A stretch of 64,000 nucleotides of DNA, from NCBI GenBank assembly GCA_040510195.1, contig JBEVJK010000071.1, forward strand, positions 4,249-68,248, in the 5' to 3' direction. Position 1 is the first letter of the stretch, and every line of letters starts with the position of its first letter. Shown here in pieces: positions 1 to 8,775 of the stretch. This stretch comes from JBEVJK01 sp040510195 (lineage in GTDB: Bacteria; Pseudomonadota; Alphaproteobacteria; Rhizobiales; Rhizobiaceae). The notes beneath the pieces were generated by a model. That model did not search any database. It had not been told where the DNA came from and saw nothing but the letters and a program-made list of their open reading frames with translations. The translations under genes were made by a program, and so were the position numbers.

Positions 1-848
1 TTGCGAAGCACGAGCTCGCCGCGCGGCAGGTCGAGCGTGGCGATGAAATGGTAGAACAGCGTCGTTCCGATGATGCCGTCGATGCGCTTGGCGCCAAGTC
101 CTTCCGAGAGCTGGCGAAGCGGCAGCACGGCTGCCGGCAGGTTCTTGACGGTCCAGCCGCCAAGGCCGAGGGAATCGATCCGTCCCTGCTCGACCTGAGT
201 GTGCTGGCCGCCGGAAAACGTGCCCTGCACGGCCCCGAAATGGGGGACGCCAAGCTCCCTTGCGAACTCTGAATCCAACGCCACCTCGGAGCCGCCGGTG
301 TCGATGAAGAACGTCACCTCTTCACTGCCGTTGACACGCACGCTGACCAGGGGCAGCGGATCGGTGCGCATTAGCTTCAGCCGCATCGTCTCCCCATCAC
401 CGTCGAGCTCATAGGGAGTCTGGCCCTTGAAGCTCTGGAGTTTGGCGACGTTGAGCGTCGGATACTGCGCAACGACCAGGGGGTTGGACTCGACGTCCAC
501 GCCCTTCAGCACAGCGACTGCTTTCTGGAAATCGTCGCGGCGATAATATGCCTCGGCGAGCATGATCTTGGGGTCGCTCTCGACGGGCTGGAGCGCGATG
601 GCCGTCGTCAGCCATTTCTCGGCATCGTCGAGCCGGTTGGAGAGCAGCGCGATCCGGCCCAATTGGAGGGTTGCCGTGTAGTCGTCGGGATGCTCGACGA
701 CGACCCGCGCATACGCCTCGGCTGCTTCGGCAAACCTGCCGCTTTGGAAGAGCTGGTTGGCCGCAGGCTCCTGGTCCGCCGCATGGGCGGGGACGGCACC
801 AGGCGCGAGCATCGCGAACAATAGAAGGCAGATTTCGGCAGGTTTCAT
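1..848 (-). CDS. TPR-containing retropepsin-like aspartyl protease (3' end outside window)
   Basis: This is a minus-strand reading frame from ATG at 848 that stays open to the window edge, so the C-terminus is missing. The first 25 or so residues are a signal peptide ending near AHAADQ, so the protein is exported. Residues about 28-135 look like two to three TPR repeats (for example FAEAAEAYARVV followed by a second helical pair). After residue 160 comes an aspartic-protease-like segment with FIDTGGSEVALD, the D-T-G active-site motif of single-domain retropepsin-like enzymes. The substrate is unknown. A TPR plus aspartyl-protease arrangement is known in proteobacterial exported proteins. The frame reads continuously without breaks. 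Confidence 0.8.
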   Translation of the reverse strand, partial: MKPAEICLLLFAMLAPGAVPAHAADQEPAANQLFQSGRFAEAAEAYARVVVEHPDDYTATLQLGRIALLSNRLDDAEKWLTTAIALQPVESDPKIMLAEAYYRRDDFQKAVAVLKGVDVESNPLVVAQYPTLNVAKLQSFKGQTPYELDGDGETMRLKLMRTDPLPLVSVRVNGSEEVTFFIDTGGSEVALDSEFARELGVPHFGAVQGTFSGGQHTQVEQGRIDSLGLGGWTVKNLPAAVLPLRQLSEGLGAKRIDGIIGTTLFYHFIATLDLPRGELVLR

Positions 849-929
849 GGTCGCTGTTCCATGCGCGGACGAAGGCGGAGCCTATCGGAAGGGGCGGTCG
901 TCGGCGAACCCAGGCGCTCGGAAGAGACC

Positions 930-2717
930 TTAAAGAACCGGCTCCCGCTTGGCCCCCGCGGTGAGACGAGCAATCTTTTTCAGATGGGCGGCCGCAGCCA
1001 GTCCGCCCGTCGTCATCGTCATGAGGTCCAGCGACTCATCGCCATCTTTGACCGGAGTGAGCGCTTCATCCATGTAACTTGCGCTGTCCGCCTGGCGTCT
1101 GATGAGCTTCGCCGCAATCACCAGGCTGACGATGCGGCCGGCGATGATGGCGTTGTTCCTGAGTGTCCGCCAGGCCAGCCGAGGCCAGAAGATCAAGGCG
1201 CTCTCGCGCGGCAGGCCGGGCCGGCGCTCCGACGGGCGAATGAGCCGGAGGATTCCCGTCTGCAACGGGTGCATGTTCTCCAGCTGGACGGACGTCCCAA
1301 AGGTCACCAACAACTTGACGAGACTGTGAACCGGAACATTTGTGGCGATCGCCCGGCGCAACAGAGTTCGCATGTGTCGAGGCGAGTAGTAGAGCGCCCA
1401 GGCTTCCCGGTAGATACTTTCCCACTGCTCCTTGGACATTCTGTCATGCGATGTGCAGACGTGCTCAACATCGTAGATGTTCAGGTCGGGATCCATCTCG
1501 ACGCCGGACCTCCACAGCGTTTGATGGTCCTCCGAGCCGGGCAAGGGCGTGAGGCAGAAGAACTCGACGATGTCCAGCGGCAGCTCTCGCTGGATGATGG
1601 AGATGTCGCGCCTGATGGTCTGCGGCGTATCGGCTGGGAAGCCCAAGATGTAACCCGCGATGGTGATGATGCCCTCGGCCTTCCAGGCGAGCAGCATCTT
1701 GCGATACTCGGTGATCTTGTTCTGCTTCTTCTTGGCTACCGCGAGATTGTCAGGATTGATGTTCTCGAGCCCAATGAAGACCCGCGTGACGCCCGCCCGC
1801 TTGGCCTTTTCTACGAAGTTCTCGATTTTGTGGCAGAGGGTGTCGACCTGGATCATCAGCCCGAGCGGCAGGCCCTCCTCCTCGCGCAGCATGATCAGAC
1901 GGTCGAAGATCGCTTCCCACTCGCGATTGCGCGCGAAGTTGTCATCCGTAATGAAGAATTTGTGGATGCCTTCGGCCCAATTCATGCGGACCAGCTGCTC
2001 GACGTCGTCGGCCGACCTGAAGCGGGACTTGCGGCCCTGCACATTGATGATCGTGCAGAACGAGCATTGATAGGGGCAGCCGCGTCCGGCGTCGAAGCTG
2101 GTGCTGAGGCCGAGCGTGTGCTCGACATAGGCCTTCGGCAGGAAGGGCACGGGAGTTCCCTGGATGCCGGGAAGATCGCCCATGAAATCATAGAGCGGTT
2201 GCAGCTTGCCGGCGGCCGCATCGCGCAGCACGCCGTCCAGACGCCCTTCGGCCTCGCCGGCAAACATTGCAACGCCCATGCTCCGGCACTCGTCGAGGCC
2301 GACCGCCTTGCCGTCCAGCATGGCGAGGCAGCCCGAGATGTGAAAGCCGCCCATCGCAACCTGGATCCCCGCCGCGCGGAACGGTCGCGCGATGTCGAGC
2401 GCCCTCGGATATTGATTGGACTGAACGCCGACCAGGGCAACGAGCCCGAAATTGCCGTTTCGGCGAAAACGCTCCACGAGCGCCGCCGTATCGACCCGCG
2501 TGTTGGTCTCGTCGATGGCGACGATGTCGATGCCGATTCCCGGCCCGAGAACCTCTCGCTGCGCGCAGTCGGCGGCAATGCCGTAGATCGCTGCCAGCGA
2601 GTTCGAGGGGATCATGGCTCGCCACCACCGAATCACATAGCCATCATCGTCGTAGTGTGATGGCTTTATGAGAACAAGCTGGAAGCGACGGTTCTCCGCG
2701 GCGTGAGATTTGGACAA
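930..2717 (-). CDS. B12-binding domain radical SAM protein
   Basis: The protein has 595 residues. Residues about 10-180 resemble a cobalamin-binding Rossmann domain (LVALVGVQSNQ, then VAMGGFHISG). Residues 211-221 hold GRGCPYQCSFC, the CX3CX2C cluster (C214, C218, C221) of radical SAM enzymes, followed by barrel motifs such as FFITDDNF and FIGLENIN. The roughly 190 C-terminal residues are an accessory region of unknown role. Class B (cobalamin-dependent) radical SAM proteins often methylate or rearrange unreactive carbons; the substrate here is unknown. It stands alone, divergent from the cold-shock gene, so context does not help. Confidence 0.9.
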   Translation of the reverse strand: MSKSHAAENRRFQLVLIKPSHYDDDGYVIRWWRAMIPSNSLAAIYGIAADCAQREVLGPGIGIDIVAIDETNTRVDTAALVERFRRNGNFGLVALVGVQSNQYPRALDIARPFRAAGIQVAMGGFHISGCLAMLDGKAVGLDECRSMGVAMFAGEAEGRLDGVLRDAAAGKLQPLYDFMGDLPGIQGTPVPFLPKAYVEHTLGLSTSFDAGRGCPYQCSFCTIINVQGRKSRFRSADDVEQLVRMNWAEGIHKFFITDDNFARNREWEAIFDRLIMLREEEGLPLGLMIQVDTLCHKIENFVEKAKRAGVTRVFIGLENINPDNLAVAKKKQNKITEYRKMLLAWKAEGIITIAGYILGFPADTPQTIRRDISIIQRELPLDIVEFFCLTPLPGSEDHQTLWRSGVEMDPDLNIYDVEHVCTSHDRMSKEQWESIYREAWALYYSPRHMRTLLRRAIATNVPVHSLVKLLVTFGTSVQLENMHPLQTGILRLIRPSERRPGLPRESALIFWPRLAWRTLRNNAIIAGRIVSLVIAAKLIRRQADSASYMDEALTPVKDGDESLDLMTMTTGGLAAAAHLKKIARLTAGAKREPVL

Positions 2718-3042
2718 AGCCTGACTTTCGCACTTGAGGGCGATGAGAACTGCGCCGCATCCTTACCACGCCGGCCGCGCCTTGTCGCCCCTTACCCCGA
2801 TTGTCCCAAAACCGCTCACAAAATCCTAATACTCCCAGGGAGTTCGCCCCCAATTTTGTCGGCCGCCTTGCTTCGAACACGTAATCCACGTAAGGTCAGC
2901 GGTATCGATCTTGCTTGTCGAACTTTGTTCTCTGACGCTCTTCGCGCTCTCGGCGATTTTCTTCTCTCAATATCGATCTGAACCGTTTGCCATGCTTTCC
3001 ACAAGGCAAACATCAAATGTGACCGATTGAAAGGAAATCGTC
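2718..3042. promoter_or_regulatory. Divergent intergenic region and cold-shock leader
   Basis: The 325 bases between the radical SAM gene and the cold-shock gene hold no convincing ORF. Cold-shock genes commonly have long structured 5' leaders, so much of this is probably csp leader, but I could not identify a clean -35/-10 pair. A ribosome-binding site AAGGAAA lies at about 3031-3037, just before ATG 3043. Confidence 0.4.
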
Positions 3043-3252
3043 ATGAGCACTGGAACTGTGAAGTTCTTCAATACGACCAAGGGTTTCGGCTTCATCGCGC
3101 CGGATGATGGCGGCGCCGACGTGTTCGTCCACATCTCCGCCGTCGAGCGGGCCGGCATGCGCACGATCACCGAAGGCCAGAAGCTCAGCTTCGATGTCGT
3201 GAAGGACAATCGCAACGGTAAGAGCGCGGCCGAAAACATTCAGGCCGCCTGA
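3043..3252 (+). CDS. cspA: CspA-family cold-shock protein
   Basis: The 69 residues have the usual length for a single cold-shock domain. RNP1 is seen as KGFGFI (residues 13-18) and RNP2 as VFVHIS (27-32), the single-strand RNA/DNA-binding faces of the five-stranded barrel. It acts as an RNA chaperone or antiterminator in the cytoplasm. The start is supported by AAGGAAA six bases upstream. A strong intrinsic terminator follows at 3315-3346, so the gene is probably monocistronic. Whether it is truly cold-induced cannot be told from sequence. Confidence 0.97.
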   Translation: MSTGTVKFFNTTKGFGFIAPDDGGADVFVHISAVERAGMRTITEGQKLSFDVVKDNRNGKSAAENIQAA

Positions 3253-3314
3253 TCAGATTGCGCTCATGAGGCTGACCACGGATGTACTGGCAGCTATCGT
3301 CGAAGCGCGTGGAG

Positions 3315-3346
3315 AGGCCGGGTTCGCCCGGCCTTTTTGATTTTTT
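3315..3346 (+). terminator. Intrinsic terminator of the cold-shock gene
   Basis: A perfect 8-bp stem (AGGCCGGG, loop TTCG, CCCGGCCT) at 3315-3334 is followed by a T-rich tract to 3346. The UUCG tetraloop makes this a very stable hairpin. Confidence 0.93.
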
Positions 3347-3367
3347 CTACCCCAGGGACCAGCAGGT

Positions 3368-3613
3368 ATGAGCCGCGTCATTACACAGGACAATTTGTTC
3401 AGGCCAGTGCGGTCGAAGGCAGAGACCAAGGCCGAAATCACCGATCAAACCGCGCGATCCATCGTCGGGGCCGAGGCGGAACGGCGCGACGCCAAGACTG
3501 CCAGGCTTCGAAAAGCTCGCCTGGCCAGCGAAGCAACCGCGGTCGTGGTCGAGAAGCCTGCCAAGACTCGCTCGAAGAGCAAAGCGCAACGCCGCCCCCC
3601 ATCATCGAAATAG
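3368..3613 (+). CDS. Small basic conserved hypothetical protein
   Basis: The 81 residues have an ordered-looking N-terminal half (MSRVITQDNLF, then DQTARSIVGAEAERRDAKTA) and a Lys/Arg/Ser-rich tail. It carries no recognisable domain. From memory, similar small proteins with a TDQTAR-like stretch occur in Hyphomicrobiales; this is recall, not a search. The basic C-terminus could bind nucleic acid, but that is speculation. It lies 22 bases after the csp terminator and likely has its own promoter. Confidence 0.7.
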   Translation: MSRVITQDNLFRPVRSKAETKAEITDQTARSIVGAEAERRDAKTARLRKARLASEATAVVVEKPAKTRSKSKAQRRPPSSK

Positions 3614-3738
3614 AATCGATCGGAGCGATTCTCGCGGCGCATGCTATACCCGCCTGGACCAGCGGTGGAGCCGCCCGGCGAGCGGCCTCGCCGCTGGGGG
3701 CGGGCGCTGCGGGGCGCTTTCAGAATGCGGAATAGAAC

Positions 3739-3987
3739 GTGCTGAAGGTCAATCAAGTCGCGGTCGACAAGATCTATGTCCCGATGGCGCGTCGGAAGAC
3801 CCTTCATCCGGAAACGGTTCGCCTCTTGGCGGAGGACATTCTCGAGAACGGGCTGCGAACACCCATCATGGTGAGGAATGACGGGCAGCGCTACGTGCTC
3901 GTCGAAGGCCTGCACAGGCTCGAGGCGTGCATCCTGCTGGGGGAACAGACGATCGCCGCCTATCTGGTCCAGGCAAGGCGGCGGTGA
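3739..3987 (+). CDS. Stand-alone ParB/Srx N-terminal-like domain protein
   Basis: The 82 residues start at GTG 3739. The sequence KIYVPMARRKTL, then LAEDILENGLRTPIMVR and YVLVEGLHRLEAC, matches the ParB/sulfiredoxin-like fold, with E-G-x-H-R as the conserved core that in ParB binds CTP. It has no DNA-binding helix-turn-helix domain, so it is unlikely to be a partition protein. Such mini-ParB proteins are scattered in Rhizobiales chromosomes and have no settled role. The stretch after it to 4279 holds no gene I can support. Confidence 0.75.
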   Translation: MLKVNQVAVDKIYVPMARRKTLHPETVRLLAEDILENGLRTPIMVRNDGQRYVLVEGLHRLEACILLGEQTIAAYLVQARRR

Positions 3988-4279
3988 TGACCCGATTTCG
4001 CCCGAGGCATGGATCGGCACGAGCTGGAAGATGAAAAGACGCTTGCCGAGGCGCGTCTCTTCGCCGAAGGGCTCGCTGCGGCCGACCAGCAGGCGTTCGA
4101 CCCGGCAGGGCGGTCGGCCGGCAATGTCGAGGCCATCGACGTCGTCGACGCAAAGCACAACGCTCGGCGATGCGGAAGAGCGTCGTTTCTTGGGCTATAT
4201 TTCTACAACTATGACTTGCATCCCCATATGATTCTCACTTAGATGGCGCTATCTCGGGTTGCTCAGCCGGAGGGGCGGC

Positions 4280-4480
4280 GTGATCAAGGAAACGATCGTG
4301 GATGGAGGCCGGGGAGAGCCCGGAGCCTCGCTGGCCTATTTGCACGACATGGCGGCGGAGATGGGCGACATGGCGTCAGGCCTCGGCTTTCCCATGATCG
4401 TCTATCTCCTGCAAATGACCGTGCTCGAAATCCTCGAGACGATCGAGCGCGAAAAGGCGGACCGCCGCCGACGCGAGTAG
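4280..4480 (+). CDS. Small hypothetical protein with amphipathic C-terminal helix
   Basis: The 66 residues start at GTG 4280, chosen because GGAGGGG lies four to five bases upstream; an upstream TTG at 4259 lacks such a site. The middle (ASLAYLHDMAAEMGDMA) and the end (MIVYLLQMTVLEILETIEREK) are strongly helical, with a charged RRRRE tail. I recognise no family. It may be a regulator or a small helical bundle protein. Codon use resembles the neighbours. Confidence 0.5.
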   Translation: MIKETIVDGGRGEPGASLAYLHDMAAEMGDMASGLGFPMIVYLLQMTVLEILETIEREKADRRRRE

Positions 4481-4619
4481 ACGTCGGTCAGGGGCTCGTG
4501 CGAGCGGCAGTCCAGCGGCCGCAAGGCTCGCCCTGGCATGTCCCAGCGTCGGCGCGCCGGCTCGCCTTTCTCACGGCAAGCTTGACGGCTATCCTGAGGC
4601 TTCGCAGGAGAGCGACGAC

Positions 4620-4823
4620 ATGGACGGGGATGCGCAAATTGAGGCCTCACAGAGACGCGTGGTCGAGACCGCAAAGGGGCCCAAACTTGCCTTCTGCAGC
4701 TGGATCGCGGAGGGCCTCGCCTGCAAGGTCCGGCAGGATTCGCATGTGGCGACGATGGACATGAGCAAGGCCGCTTGGCGGTGCCGAGCCGTGAGCGCTT
4801 TGATGGTTCGAATCCGGCAATGA
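4620..4823 (+). CDS. Possible small upstream ORF coupled to the dehydratase
   Basis: This is a 67-codon frame from ATG 4620 with AGGAGAG about eight bases upstream. Its TGA overlaps the dehydratase ATG at 4820 as ATGA, the pattern of translational coupling. The protein has no recognisable features. It could be a leader ORF or chance; the rest of the 339-base stretch from 4481 to 4819 holds nothing else that I can support. Confidence 0.25.
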   Translation: MDGDAQIEASQRRVVETAKGPKLAFCSWIAEGLACKVRQDSHVATMDMSKAAWRCRAVSALMVRIRQ

Positions 4824-6526
4824 ACGGCTCCAAGCCCGTCCATGGCCTCAGACGCGGCCTCACCAACTACGGCGATCGCGAATTCAGCCTCTTTCTCAGG
4901 CGTTCGTTCGCCAGCTCAATGGGGTATGGCAAGGAGTTCTTGGATCGGCCGATCGTCGGCATCGCCCACTCGGCGAGTGGCTTCAACAATTGCCATCGCC
5001 ACTTCCCGGAGCTGATCGAGGCGGTGAAGCGTGGGGTGCTCGCTGCCGGAGCGCTGCCGATCGAGTTTCCGACGATCTCGCTCGGCGAGGTGTTCCTCAA
5101 CCCGACCAGCCTCAAATTCCGCAACCTGATGTCGATGGACGTCGAAGAAATGATCCGCGCCCAGCCCATGGACGCGGTCGTGCTGCTCGGCGGCTGCGAC
5201 AAGACGGTCCCGGCCCAGCTGATGGGCGCCGCTTCGGCCGACCTGCCGGCGGTTCAGCTGGTCGCCGGGCCGATGTCGACCGGCAGGCACCGCGGCGAAC
5301 GCCTGGGCGCCTGCACCGATTGCCGACGGTTCTGGGCGAGATTCAGGGCCGGGGATATCGACCGTGAAGAGTTAGACCGGGTCGAGCAGCTCCTCGCCTC
5401 CACGGCGGGGACCTGCGCCGTCATGGGCACAGCGAGCACCATGGCCGCTCTCGCCGAGGCGCTGGGCATGATGCCGACGGGGGCGGCCGCCGTGCCGGCC
5501 GTCGACGCCGCTCGGCTGCGCGTCGCCGAGGAAACCGGCCGCATTGCCGTTGCCCTGATCGGCGCCGACCATCTCCGTCCCAGCCGCATCATGACCGAGG
5601 CTGCCTTCGAGAACGCCTTGCGACTGCTGCTCGCGCTGGGCGGCTCGACCAATGCCATCATCCATCTGACCGCGATCGCCGGTCGCCTCGGTGTCGCGAT
5701 CGACCTTCACCGTCTCAACGAACTCAGCGACACCACGCCCGTCCTCGTGGATCTCAAGCCGACCGGCACCGGCTATATGGAGGATCTGCAAGCCGCCGGC
5801 GGAATTCCGGCCGTGCTGCGCGAGCTCGGCCCGCTGCTCGATCTGGACTGCCTGACCGTGACGGGCGAGACGCTCGGCCAGCGCCTCGACCGCACGCCTC
5901 GATGGGTGGATCGCGCAGTCGTCCGGGCCGTTGACGATCCTCTGCACGACAAAGGGGGACTGGTCGCGCTGTTCGGCAATCTCGCGCCGCGAGGCGCGAT
6001 CCTGAAGCGCTCGGCTGCCGATCCCAGCCTGTTCGAGACGGAGGGAAGGGCCGTGGTGTTCGAATCTCTGGAGGACCTCGCCACCCGCATCGACGACCCG
6101 GCGCTCGAGGTGTCGGCAGACGACGTCCTGGTCCTCAAGAATGCCGGACCGACCAGCGCCTCCGCGATGCCCGAAGCAGGCTACCTGCCGATACCGGCCA
6201 AGCTCGCAAAGGCGGGCGTCAAGGACATGGTGCGCATTTCCGATGCGAGGATGAGCGGCACGGCCTATGGCACGGTCATCCTGCATGTCGCGCCCGACGC
6301 CGCGGCGGGCGGTCCGCTGGCCCTGGTGCGCAGCGGCGATCGCATCCGGCTGAGCGTCGAGGGCCGTCGGCTCGATTTGCTGGTCGACCCGTCCGAGCTC
6401 GACCGGCGAGCCAGCAGCCTGCTATCCGATCACCCTTTGCCTCCGCGCGGATACGCTCGCCTCTACCGCGAACAGATCCTGCAGGCGGATGAAGGCTGCG
6501 ATTTCGCTTTCCTGAAGGGCGTCTGA
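4820..6526 (+). CDS. IlvD/Edd family dehydratase, probably for sugar acids
   Basis: From ATG 4820 the protein has 568 residues; a TTG at 4775 in the same frame would add 15. Three cysteines suited to an Fe-S cluster are visible: SASGFNNCHRH, LGGCDKTVPAQLMG and TAGTCAVMGTAST. Near the C-terminus SDARMSGTAYGTV holds the conserved R-S/M-S-G region, and DEGCDFAFL is an ending typical of the aldonate dehydratase branch. It would dehydrate an aldonic or related hydroxy acid to the 2-keto-3-deoxy acid. The GGCDKTVPA form favours sugar-acid dehydratases over true dihydroxy-acid dehydratase. No other sugar-acid gene adjoins it on this strand. Confidence 0.9.
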   Translation: MNGSKPVHGLRRGLTNYGDREFSLFLRRSFASSMGYGKEFLDRPIVGIAHSASGFNNCHRHFPELIEAVKRGVLAAGALPIEFPTISLGEVFLNPTSLKFRNLMSMDVEEMIRAQPMDAVVLLGGCDKTVPAQLMGAASADLPAVQLVAGPMSTGRHRGERLGACTDCRRFWARFRAGDIDREELDRVEQLLASTAGTCAVMGTASTMAALAEALGMMPTGAAAVPAVDAARLRVAEETGRIAVALIGADHLRPSRIMTEAAFENALRLLLALGGSTNAIIHLTAIAGRLGVAIDLHRLNELSDTTPVLVDLKPTGTGYMEDLQAAGGIPAVLRELGPLLDLDCLTVTGETLGQRLDRTPRWVDRAVVRAVDDPLHDKGGLVALFGNLAPRGAILKRSAADPSLFETEGRAVVFESLEDLATRIDDPALEVSADDVLVLKNAGPTSASAMPEAGYLPIPAKLAKAGVKDMVRISDARMSGTAYGTVILHVAPDAAAGGPLALVRSGDRIRLSVEGRRLDLLVDPSELDRRASSLLSDHPLPPRGYARLYREQILQADEGCDFAFLKGV

Positions 6527-6549
6527 CCGACCGAAGTCGCCTGCGGAGC

Positions 6550-6957
6550 TCAGAGCCGCTTCTGCAGTTCGGGCAGAAGGACGACGCTCTCCTGTTCGTT
6601 GGGGTCGGTCCGGGCGATCACCGCCACGCAGTCTTCGCTGTCGCTGGGGTTGTAGGGCTGGTGTGGCATGTCGGCCGGAATGTAGAGAAAATCACCGGGC
6701 CCGACCTCCAGATGCCGGTCGAGACCTTCGCCGTAATACATGGCCGACTTTCCGCTGAGCACATAGATCGCGGTTTCATGCGCTTTGTGCTTGTGCGCGT
6801 TGGCGACCATTCCCGGCTTCAGCACGACCAGCTGCATGTGGATTCCGCTTGCCCCGACGCTCTCCGCCGAGATGGCGGGCCGATAGGAAAGCCCTTGCTT
6901 GCCGACAAACGCCTCGCCGGTCCTGACCACGTGGCAGTCCTTGTCGCTCTTCGTCAC
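6550..6957 (-). CDS. Single-domain cupin protein
   Basis: The 135 residues form one RmlC-like barrel. Cupin motif 1 is seen as HKHKAHETAIYVLSG and motif 2 as PGDFLYIPADMPHQPYN, with His/Glu metal ligands in the usual spacing. It is the last gene of the minus-strand polyamine-type operon, 38 bases after the ATPase gene. A small-molecule isomerase, dioxygenase or binding role is possible; the family alone does not decide it. Confidence 0.85.
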   Translation of the reverse strand: MTKSDKDCHVVRTGEAFVGKQGLSYRPAISAESVGASGIHMQLVVLKPGMVANAHKHKAHETAIYVLSGKSAMYYGEGLDRHLEVGPGDFLYIPADMPHQPYNPSDSEDCVAVIARTDPNEQESVVLLPELQKRL

Positions 6958-6995
6958 GCCTCGACCCTCTTCTCTGAAAGCCTCTCATAGCACGC

Positions 6996-8090
6996 CTAGG
7001 CGTCGAGGATCACCGGCTCGGCGCCGTTGCGCATGCTGACCTGGAGATGCGCGCCCGTCGCCACGGTGGCAGCATGAGAGGCGCCGGCACGCGGCTGGTC
7101 GACCATCAGCCTCGAACCATCGGGAAGAGCGAGGTGGAGGCGGACGTTCCTGCCCTGGAACACGATGCTCTCGACAACGGCCTGGACGCTGCCGGGCCGC
7201 GTCTCCAATCCGACCACGATGTCCTCCGGCCGCACGCCGACCGTCACCGCGGCGCCCGGCGCCAGACGTCTCTTGTCGTTCACGGAGGCGTCCAGCATGA
7301 AGCCGCCCGCCGCCAGCCTGCAGCGCGAACCGCTCCATTCCACCAGTCGCGCATCGAGGATGTTCATCGTACCAATGAACGACGCCACGAACCGCGTCAG
7401 AGGCCGGTCGTAGAGCGTCGCCGGCGCAGCGATTTGCTCGACGCGGCCTTTGTTCATCACGACGATGCGGTCGGATATGGACAAAGCCTCCGTCTGATCG
7501 TGCGTGACCATCACGAAGGTCGTTCCGAGCCGGGATTGCAAGCGCTTCAACTCGACCTGCATCTGCTGGCGCAGATGCGCGTCGAGCGCCGACAAGGGCT
7601 CGTCGAGCAAGAGAACACGCGGTTCGCAAACGATCGCTCGGGCCAGCGCCACGCGTTGCCGCTGGCCGCCGGACAGCTCCGAGACCCGGGCCGCGATCTT
7701 GTCCGCGAGGCCGACCAAGTCGAGGGCGTCCGCGACGCGCTTGCGGCGGTCGGCAGCGCCGATGCCCCGCACCGACAGGCCGAAGCCGACATTGGCGCTG
7801 ACGTCCATGTGCGGGAACAGGGCATAGTCCTGGAACACGGTGTTGACCGGGCGGTCGAAGGGCCGCAGCTCCGTGATGTCGGCGCCGGCGAGCAGCACGC
7901 GGCCGTCCGACGGGCTTTCGAAGCCGGCGATCACCCTCAGACTGGTGGTCTTCCCGCAGCCAGACGGGCCTAGCAAGGTCAGGAACTCGCCCTCAGCGAT
8001 GTCGAGGTCGACGTGGTCCAGGCCGACCACCTCTCCGGCAAAGCGCTTAGAGACCCCGTCCAGCCGAAGCAGGGGCGGCGAGGCGCTCAT
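6996..8090 (-). CDS. Polyamine-type ABC transporter ATP-binding protein (PotA-like)
   Basis: The 364 residues carry Walker A GPSGCGKTT (41-49), signature LSGGQ (138-142) and Walker B VLLLDE (158-163), plus a C-terminal TOBE-like regulatory region from about 280. The length and layout match PotA/PotG. It would energise the permease pair encoded upstream. Its start overlaps the end of the regulator gene by four bases (ATGA), so the two are co-translated. The substrate is predicted to be a polyamine or related amine from the operon, not from this protein. Confidence 0.93.
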   Translation of the reverse strand: MSASPPLLRLDGVSKRFAGEVVGLDHVDLDIAEGEFLTLLGPSGCGKTTSLRVIAGFESPSDGRVLLAGADITELRPFDRPVNTVFQDYALFPHMDVSANVGFGLSVRGIGAADRRKRVADALDLVGLADKIAARVSELSGGQRQRVALARAIVCEPRVLLLDEPLSALDAHLRQQMQVELKRLQSRLGTTFVMVTHDQTEALSISDRIVVMNKGRVEQIAAPATLYDRPLTRFVASFIGTMNILDARLVEWSGSRCRLAAGGFMLDASVNDKRRLAPGAAVTVGVRPEDIVVGLETRPGSVQAVVESIVFQGRNVRLHLALPDGSRLMVDQPRAGASHAATVATGAHLQVSMRNGAEPVILDA

Positions 8091-8767
8091 TTCTCGCGCG
8101 CGTTGTCCGCGAAGCCCGCGCCGTCGCGCGCCTCCGACGGCTTGGTGGTGTTGACCCAGACGATGATGCAGCGCTCCGCACCGATGTTGCGGAAAGAGTG
8201 ACGCAAGGTGCTCTTGAACGCGAAGCTGTCGCCCGCCTTGAGCAGGTATGCGGTCCCGTCGATCGTCAGTTCGACCTGACCGCTCGATACGAGGCCGAAC
8301 TCATGCCCGGCATGGGCGTAGGCCTCCGCCGTGCCACCGCCGGGTTCGACGATCACCGACATGCCGGTCAGTGCGGCGCCCGGCGGCGACAGGAGTTGCT
8401 TGACGATGCCCTCGGAGCGAACGGGAAGCGGCCGTCGATCGTTGGCCCGCACGCAATAAAGGTCGCTGATGGCCGCGTCGCCGTCGACGATCAGCGCCGA
8501 AGGCTCGATGTCGAGCGCCGCCGCCAAGGGCCAGATCACCCTGACCCTGAGCGACGACATCCCACGCTCGATCTGGCTCAGGGCGCCGATCGAGATTCCG
8601 GCCTTGGCGGCGAGCTCCGAGAGCGCCATCCCCCGCTCCAGGCGCAAGGCGCGCAAGCGGCGCCCGACGCGAAGGTCGGCCTCGTTGACGTCCCTTGCGG
8701 CGCCCTCGGCGGGCGTCGCCAGCGTATCCAGGCCTTCGGCGCTTCTCGGCTTCGCCTCATCGGTCAT
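8087..8767 (-). CDS. XRE-family regulator with C-terminal cupin (PuuR-like)
   Basis: The protein has 226 residues. Residues about 30-85 form a helix-turn-helix (LRALRLERGMALSELAAKAG, then SIGALSQIERG). Residues 140-215 form a cupin sensor domain (EAYAHAGHEFGLVSSGQVEL and KAGDSFAFKSTLRHSF). This layout is shared with PuuR and other amine-catabolism regulators, where the cupin senses the substrate. It lies inside the transporter operon, between the binding protein and the ATPase, so it is probably autoregulated. Candidate operators are the dyads at 11617-11630 and 12959-12972. Confidence 0.9.
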   Translation of the reverse strand: MTDEAKPRSAEGLDTLATPAEGAARDVNEADLRVGRRLRALRLERGMALSELAAKAGISIGALSQIERGMSSLRVRVIWPLAAALDIEPSALIVDGDAAISDLYCVRANDRRPLPVRSEGIVKQLLSPPGAALTGMSVIVEPGGGTAEAYAHAGHEFGLVSSGQVELTIDGTAYLLKAGDSFAFKSTLRHSFRNIGAERCIIVWVNTTKPSEARDGAGFADNAREK

Positions 8768-8775
8768 GGCGAACG

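Noticed and set aside
861..2660. Plus-strand open frame of about 600 codons opposite the radical SAM gene
   Set aside because: It mirrors the minus-strand gene in codon phase, has no recognisable motif and lacks a good ribosome site. The minus strand carries clear family motifs.
4009..4242. Open frame of 77 codons after the ParB-like gene
   Set aside because: It has no ribosome site, no motif and mixed composition; several equally long frames overlap it.
4805..4815. GGTTCGAATCC, identical to a tRNA T-loop
   Set aside because: No acceptor, D-arm or anticodon stem can be folded upstream, the T-stem pairs poorly, and no integrase gene is near. Treated as chance.
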